Origin: Bodo saltans | Lineage: Eukaryota > Euglenozoa > Kinetoplastea > Eubodonida > Bodonidae | Length of the DNA: 44,880 nt | Direction of reading: 5' to 3' | Assembly: GCA_001460835.1 (NCBI GenBank) | Contig: CYKH01001705.1 | Span: forward strand, 2,547 to 47,426 | Shown: positions 44,743-44,880 of the stretch, one piece after another | Numbering within the stretch: the first letter of the stretch is position 1 | How the letters are laid out: each line of letters opens with the position of its first letter | Notes under the pieces: model-generated | What the model saw: the letters and a program-made list of their open reading frames with translations, nothing else | What the model was told of the DNA's origin: nothing | Database searches by the model: none | Translations under genes and position numbers: made by a program

Positions 44743-44880
44743 ATAACGTGCGTACGCTGAATCCACTGTATGCTGGTGTAGACGGGATGGTGGGCGTTGT
44801 AATTGGGAACGCCGTGCTTGTATTTGGGGCCATCGTCTTGCAGCTCCTCAGCGTCGTTGTGTGGCGGGCGCTTACACCGT

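Noticed and set aside
1-44880. CRISPR arrays, bacterial operons, Shine-Dalgarno sites or rho-independent terminators
   Set aside because: No spacer-repeat arrays or bacterial signals were seen; the gene organisation is eukaryotic and kinetoplastid-like.
1-44880. tRNA, rRNA or spliced-leader RNA genes
   Set aside because: I looked for B-box-like and conserved rRNA sequences in spacers and found none; a covariance-model search would be needed to be certain.

Overview
The window looks like nuclear DNA of a kinetoplastid flagellate, most probably a free-living bodonid such as Bodo saltans. About twenty protein genes all lie on the + strand, none shows an intron, and the short intergenic spacers carry a pyrimidine tract followed by an AG and then an ATG, as expected for polycistronic transcription with spliced-leader trans-splicing. 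Gene content fits: RHS-type (retrotransposon hot spot / Crinkler-RHS) protein, PARG, serine carboxypeptidase, and large Ser/Thr-rich surface proteins. The species name is an inference; no rRNA, tRNA or spliced-leader gene is visible.

Layout. 1-6.2 kb: V-ATPase proteolipid, S10 serine carboxypeptidase with a duplicated signal-peptide region, an unknown zinc-binding protein with a tandemly duplicated 3' end, and an NAD-dependent epimerase-like protein. 6.2-12.1 kb: an accessory island with an apparently intact RHS-type gene, a deleted fragment of a second RHS copy, a Tc1/mariner-like transposase relic on the - strand, another - strand coding relic, and 17-bp repeats. The island is bounded by direct repeats of about 0.3 kb made of the epimerase 3' end and the spacer before the next gene, so roughly 5.8 kb was apparently inserted or duplicated into an older epimerase/methyltransferase-like gene pair. 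12.1-23 kb: a type II membrane protein with a FkbM-like region, a secreted Ntn-hydrolase of C45 type, an LRR protein, an LRR/cyclic-nucleotide-binding-like protein, an N-myristoylated coiled-coil membrane protein, an unknown protein, and PARG. 23-39 kb: a 1051-residue disordered protein, three small membrane proteins including a YIPF6-like Golgi protein, a frameshifted unknown protein, a gene interrupted by a 300-N assembly gap, a 1758-residue RING protein, and an unknown protein containing a long hairpin. 39.4-44.9 kb: two tandem paralogous surface proteins with a Cys-rich PSI-like ectodomain, a Ser/Thr-rich stalk and a C-terminal multi-membrane-span domain; the second runs off the window.

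A recurring theme is short direct duplication inside or at the ends of genes (at 1.3, 3.9, 26.2 and 30.4 kb), sometimes with a homopolymer at the junction, plus apparent frameshifts (26.35, 30.43, 42.2 and 44.59 kb). Some may be biological. Together with the N gap they also suggest assembly or allele-merging artefacts, so gene ends there should be read with care.

The most interesting items are the RHS island with its flanking repeats and DNA-transposon relic, and the tandem pair of large-ectodomain proteins with about seven membrane spans. No obvious operon-like pathway links neighbouring genes, as expected for kinetoplastid clusters.
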